A DNA stretch of 64,000 nucleotides, from assembly GCF_000264905.1 (NCBI RefSeq), contig NW_006763138.1, positions 1,443,216 through 1,507,215 of the forward strand. Direction: 5' to 3'. The notes beneath the pieces were generated by a model. It saw only the letters and a program-made list of their open reading frames with translations. It had not been told where the DNA came from and searched no databases. This DNA is from Stereum hirsutum FP-91666 SS1 (lineage: Eukaryota; Basidiomycota; Agaricomycetes; Russulales; Stereaceae). The position numbers and the translations under genes are program-made. This document shows, piece after piece, positions 59,263 through 64,000 of the stretch (position 1 is the first letter of the stretch; every line of letters begins with the position of its first letter).

Positions 59263-62200
59263 TCACTGTAATTCTCTGACGAACTCTCTGCTGGCTCCTG
59301 CACCGGGCTTCTCACTGAGTCCCTCTGTCTCCTTCGCTGTGGCCTCCAACTTCTGCGCTTCTTCCAATCGACCCTGCTTCTCATAAGTCCTTGAGAGGCT
59401 TCTCATGCTCCGCAATGTGCCGGGATGCGCCTCACCCAACACCCTCTTTCTTGCCTCCATCACCGCCACCTGCAGCTTCTCCGCCTCTGTCCACCGGCCC
59501 TGGTTCGAGTATGTCGACGCGAGGTTCGCCATGCTCGTCAGCGTGTCGGGATGCTCCTCGCCGAGCACCCGCTTCATCGTCTCTATCAGCGTCACCTGCA
59601 GCTTCTCCGCCTCTGTCCACCGGCCCTGGCTCATGTATGTCGAGGCGAGGTTGTTCATGCTCGTCAGCGTGTCGGCATGCTCGTCGCCGAGCACCCGCTT
59701 CATCGTCTCTATCAGCGTCACCTGCAGCTTCTCCGCCTCTGTCCACCGGCCCTGGCTCATGTATGTCGAGGCGAGGTTGTTCATGCTCGTCAGCGTGTCG
59801 GCATGCTCGTCGCCGAGCACCCGCTTCATCATCTCTATCAGCGTCACCTGCAGCTTCTCCGCCTCTGTCCACCGGCCCTGGCTCATGTATGTCGACGCGA
59901 GGTTCGCCATGCTCGTCAGCATGTCGGGATGCTCCTCGCCGATCACCCGCTTCATCGTCTTCATCACCGTCACCTGCAGCTTCTCCGCCTCTGTACCCCG
60001 GCCCTGGTTGCTGTATGTCTCCGCGAGGTTCCCCATGCTCGTCAGCGTGGAGGGATGCTCCTCGCCGAGCACCCGCTTCCTCGTCTCCATCACCGTCACG
60101 TTCAGCTTCTCCGCCTCTGCCCACCGGCCCTGCTTCCTGTATGTCGACGCGAGGTTCCCCATGCTCGTCAGCGTGTCGGGATGCTCGTCGCCGAGCACCC
60201 GCTTCNNNNNNNNNNNNNNNNNNNNNNNNNNNNNNNNNNNNNNNNNNNNNNNNNNNNNNNNNNNNNNNNNNNNNNNNNNNNNNNNNNNNNNNNNNNNNNN
60301 NNNNNNNNNNNNNNNNNNNNNNNNNNNNNNNNNNNNNNNNNNNNNNNNNNNNNNNNNNNNNNNNNNNNNNNNNNNNNNNNNNNNNNNNNNNNNNNNNNNN
60401 NNNNNNNNNNNNNNNNNNNNNNNNNNNNNNNNNNNNNNNNNNNNNNNNNNNNNNNNNNNNNNNNNNNNNNNNNNNNNNNNNNNNNNNNNNNNNNNNNNNN
60501 NNNNNNNNNNNNNNNNNNNNNNNNNNNNNNNNNNNNNNNNNNNNNNNNNNNNNNNNNNNNNNNNNNNNNNNNNNNNNNNNNNNNNNNNNNNNNNNNNNNN
60601 NNNNNNNNNNNNNNNNNNNNNNNNNNNNNNNNNNNNNNNNNNNNNNNNNNNNNNNNNNNNNNNNNNNNNNNNNNNNNNNNNNNNNNNNNNNNNNNNNNNN
60701 NNNNNNNNNNNNNNNNNNNNNNNNNNNNNNNNNNNNNNNNNNNNNNNNNNNNNNNNNNNNNNNNNNNNNNNNNNNNNNNNNNNNNNCGTGGAGGGATGCT
60801 CCTCGCCGAGCACCGCTTCCTCGTCTCCATCACCGTCACGTTCAGCTTCTCCGCCTCTGCCCACCGGCCCTGCTTCCTGTATGTCGACGCGAGGTTCCCC
60901 ATGCTCGTCAGCGTGTCGGGATGCTCGTCGCCCGAGCACCCCGCTTCATCATCTCTATCAGCGTCACCTGCAGCTTCTCCGCCTCTGTCCACCGGCCCTG
61001 GCTCATGTATGTCGACGCGAGGTTCGCCATGCTCGTCAGCATGTCGGGATGCTCCTCGCCGATCACCCGCTTCATCGTCTTCATCACCGTCACCTGCAGC
61101 TTCTCCGCCTCTGTACCCCGGCCCTGGTTGCTGTATGTCTCCGCGAGGTTCCCCATGCTCGTCAGCGTGGAGGGATGCTCCTCGCCGAGCACCCGCTTCC
61201 TCGTCTCCATCACCGTCACGTTCAGCTTCTCCGCCTCTGCCCACCGGCCCTGCTTCCTGTATGTCGACGCGAGGTTCCCCATGCTCGTCAGTGTGGAGGG
61301 ATGCTCCTCGCCGAGCACCCGCTTCCTCGTCTCCATCACCGTCACCTCCAGCTTCTCCGCCTCTGTCCACCGGCCCTGGTTCCAGTATGTCAACGCGAGG
61401 TTCCCCATGCTTGCCAGTGTTTCGGGATTCTCCTTCCCAAGGACCTTGTCATATCCCTTTATCGCCCACATCCCTACTGTTTCCGCATGCCCCCACCATC
61501 CATGACACATATATATATACTGAAACCGATGAGCAATGCTGGGATCAAGACTGCTGTCAGAACTAGCCTGTAACTCTTGCATGTGCGGAAGAAGTGTTCG
61601 TGTATAAGCAAGAGCATCCGGCGTTTTCATGTCGTCCCAAAACCGTTCAAAGGACAAGCGGAGGATGAGCGCCGCATAGATGGGATATGTCTCAGTGGTT
61701 CGAGCACGTTGTCGACTCCAATCATGAACGAGACGATGGAATGACAAGTTGCCTTCAGGTGTAATCTCCACGAGCGAATACGAGCTAAGGCCAGCAACGA
61801 TTTGATGAAAAGTCTTGGAGGTTGCCGCAGTCGGATCAATGAATAGGCATAAGAAAGCTTGAACCCAGAATATTACAGAGTCGGAGAGAGTTTCATCTTC
61901 AGATTCAAGGTCTGGAGCGCTGGACGCTGCATCAATGAATATGTCCCGCGGGATGTTCTTATGGTGAAGGAAAGAGCAGATGAAGAGGAAAGTGACTGCT
62001 TTCGGGTGGGTACGTTCGAGCTGTTCGAGGCTGATATTCCAAGTGGTGTATACGGTCTTTTCGTAATCTTCGGGCTTGTGGATGAATTCCTGGTAGTCCT
62101 CCAATATTTCACGGCGATTGGAGATGAGCATGGCCAAGTATTGCTCGAGCGTACATGTCTTGTTGACCTGAAGATAAGCAGCGGCCTGAATAATCCCGAG

Positions 62201-64000
62201 AGCGAGGAAATCAAGCTCCTGTTTTCATTGTAAGACACGCCATGGGATGCATCAGACATGGCAATGTATTTACCTCCACAATCTGCGTGATGAGGCTATC
62301 TGTCGTGGCTTCCTGATCCGAAATGCGTGAACGCCGCATAAACAAAGCTTTCGCATCGTCCTTCGGCATTCGCGAGACCTCTAGGGACTTCTCATAGACA
62401 TCAAGCTGTCTATTGCGGGTAGTGATGATTATATTTCCGTGCGAGCATGAAGGAAGGAATGGCTGTAGATTTAGATCTGTGTCGTCGGCATTGTCCAGGA
62501 TGAGAAGCCAACGATCCCGAGTACGAACAAGCCAGCTGATGGTGTCCTTCGCATTTTCTCCAATTTTTTTGTCCATGGATATGTTTGCAAGATCGACTTC
62601 AAGGGTCGCTGCGGAGCTGGCGTCTACATATAGGACTTCTGAGAATCTGAAGGATGATTTGAAAAGGGGGAACTTAGAATTTTTGCAAAAGCATGAAGAG
62701 ACCAAACGGGAATACCTGGGAGGATGCTCCTCCGTCTGCACTTGTGAGTCCGCTACGAACCGTCTCATGATCTCGCTCTTCCCGCTGCCACCCAGGCCAT
62801 GCAGTATAAACATAAGCTGTTCGTTCATCGAGTCGGAGGAGAAATGTTTGTCCATGATCGCTAGGATATCTGCTCTCCCGGTGAATGCATGCGACGGTGC
62901 TGGGCAACGTTTCCGCTCAACCGCTTTGCACTGTTTCTCTGCGGCAGAAACAGTTCCGACTAATAGCATGATTGGTGGTTAGTATTCTGATTTGCATTAA
63001 CACAAATTATCGGACACCTCACTCGCTTCCGAAACACTCAAGGCCATTTTCTGCTCCACCAAGACCTTCACCGATCCTTCTAGCTTCTGCCTCACATCCT
63101 CACTTTCCATGTATTTCTCCGCGTGCGACATCACATCATCCAACTTGTTCCACTCATCCAGCGTAACATCCTGCATCCCTTCGTCCACATTGAATCGGAA
63201 GTATACATCCGGACGTGACTGGAAGCGGAACTGTATTGTCTGGTGTGCATTCTCGGTATCTGTCGCGATTCCGGCTAGTGCTTTTGCAACTTGGACCGGG
63301 ATCATGTTTCTGATAAAATCAGGTCTCTCGAGCTGGATAACCGGAAGTTTGCCCGTGCCGATACTGATGATGCATGCAATGCTCCGACCGGGAAAGATCA
63401 GTTTTGCTTCTTTGAGGACGACATCGCAGGGGTTATTCTGTGCTAGACCACCGTCGATGTACTCCCTGTTGACATCCTGGATCTTGATGATGGCGCGTTT
63501 GAAGAAGGTTGGAGCTGCGGTGGTGGCACGAGCGGCCTCGACGATCGTGCAGTCGATGGCGAGTTTGCCGGGGGCTTGGTATGAACGGATGAGGGAGGGT
63601 ATGCGTCCGCTCATATTTTTGACTGGGACCGCGCAGACGAACCTACAGACAATATCGTGAACAACATACGGACATGAGATTCAAGCTTAGAGCGTACGTG
63701 CGACAAATTTCATCCCCGGTACGCGAGTCCAGGATCCCATAGCTAGTATCCCCGGCGCGTTCTTCAACGATCTCCTTCACCGCGGCCTCCAATCTTGTCG
63801 CACTGTACTTGCCATCCCCAAATAATTTCTTGTGCGAGAATATGTCCTTCGACAACTTTGCATACGCCTTTATAGCGTCTTGTATGGGCATGCGAAGGCG
63901 TCCAAGCATCAGAGCATTGAGGCTGCACATGAAGCACGAAGATGAACTTTCTAAGCATCTGGAGAGTGACCGTCATAGGGTAAGAGAGACGCACCCTCCG
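59263..64000 (-). CDS. NLR-type protein: patatin–NB-ARC–TPR, 5' end outside window
   Basis: Minus strand, entering from beyond 64000 and ending REFVRELQ. Exons run 64000–63995, 63922–63698, 63642–63023, 62959 onward with introns near 62650–62715 and 62220–62275. Patatin lipase part: the last six bases of the window plus the next exon read GGLNALMLGRLRMP, so the GxSxG elbow lies just outside. Then FVCAVPVKNMSGR and the catalytic Asp in YIDGGLAQNNP. NB-ARC part: AFTGR, P-loop LHGLGGSGKSEIMRRF, Walker B RWLLILDNADD, GNIIITTRN, FLALGIIQAAAYL, then a winged-helix-like region. The C-terminal array has at least 12 TPR units of 42 aa (type GEEHPSTLTSMGNLASTY). Fungal NLRs of this build are linked to self/non-self recognition and cell death; the role here is inference. 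A gap and frameshifts in the array make the TPR number unknown. Confidence 0.88.
59380..61440 (-). repeat. 126-bp tandem repeats encoding TPR units
   Basis: Each unit is 126 bp (42 aa). On the promoter side of the gap the units read WNQ, RKQ, SNQ, MSQ, RKQ (by the residues before GRW/GRG). On the stop side they read RKQ, SNQ, MSQ, MSQ, MSQ, SNQ, EKQ. Units are nearly identical at DNA level, and 59821–60170 equals 60941–61290 over all 350 bp. This indicates recent copying or gene conversion, or an assembly duplication. Confidence 0.9.
60206..60786. other. Assembly gap (581 N) inside the TPR array
   Basis: Run of N within the repeat array. The 160 bp before it (60046–60205) recur right after it (60787–60947) with one missing and two extra bases, all in C runs. 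Confidence 0.98.

Noticed and set aside
60787..60947. Frameshift proving the NLR a pseudogene
   Set aside because: The indels lie in C runs at a contig edge next to the gap and are probably sequencing or assembly errors.
59380..61440. CRISPR-like regular repeats
   Set aside because: There are no spacers; the 126-bp periodicity is protein repeats.
59391..61573. Very long plus-strand ORFs through the repeat region (over 700 codons)
   Set aside because: They are antisense to the TPR array and run through the run of N; the repeats lack stops in several frames. The minus-strand TPR frame is the real one.

Overview
The window is nuclear DNA of a filamentous basidiomycete, most likely an Agaricomycete. 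Genes are split by many short GT–AG introns (about 30–80 nt), lie on both strands, and often have a TATA box 50–110 nt before the start codon. No tRNA, rRNA or CRISPR array was recognised. The window ends inside a gene, and a 581-nt run of N lies at 60206–60786.

Layout. 0.2–3.7 kb: a small three-exon ORF, the remains of an unrecognised coiled-coil gene, and a fungal kinase-like gene with an in-frame stop. 5–13 kb: a secreted GH20 beta-hexosaminidase, a fungalysin (M36) metalloprotease and the V-ATPase c subunit. 13.9–17.2 kb: an OTT_1508-type nucleotide-deaminase-like gene on the minus strand and a decayed LRR/F-box-like gene. 17.9–29.8 kb: two aldehyde dehydrogenase paralogues in inverted orientation. 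Between them lie an Slp1-type SUN-domain gene, a small hidden gene for a single dsRNA-binding domain, and a 418-bp MITE. 30.4–41 kb: ALG11, a putative type I membrane protein, a long foldback element carrying a second MITE of the same family, a TPMT-like methyltransferase, a cluster of identical 12-bp palindromes, and a LEA_2-type membrane protein. 42.7–44.3 kb: two very small predicted membrane-protein genes. 45.5–51.8 kb: a WDR7/Rabconnectin-3-beta homologue. 52.3–59 kb: a DUF7770-like protein, glucosamine-6-phosphate deaminase, and an FMN-dependent 2-hydroxy-acid oxidase. 59.3–64 kb: a large NLR (patatin, NB-ARC, TPR array) whose start is outside the window.

Functional links. GH20 hexosaminidase and glucosamine-6-phosphate deaminase are the outer and inner ends of chitin/GlcNAc use but are not adjacent. 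The V-ATPase proteolipid and WDR7, a V-ATPase assembly and activity factor, are both here, about 32 kb apart. The NLR, the deaminase-like protein and the kinase-like gene belong to families that are expanded and fast-turning in mushrooms and are candidates for self/non-self or conflict roles. That role is inference.

The most informative new points are these. The second MITE sits in one arm of the foldback while the other arm preserves the empty site. The small dsRBD gene would be missed by ORF calling. The TPR array contains a perfect 350-bp duplication across the assembly gap, with single-base indels at the gap edge.
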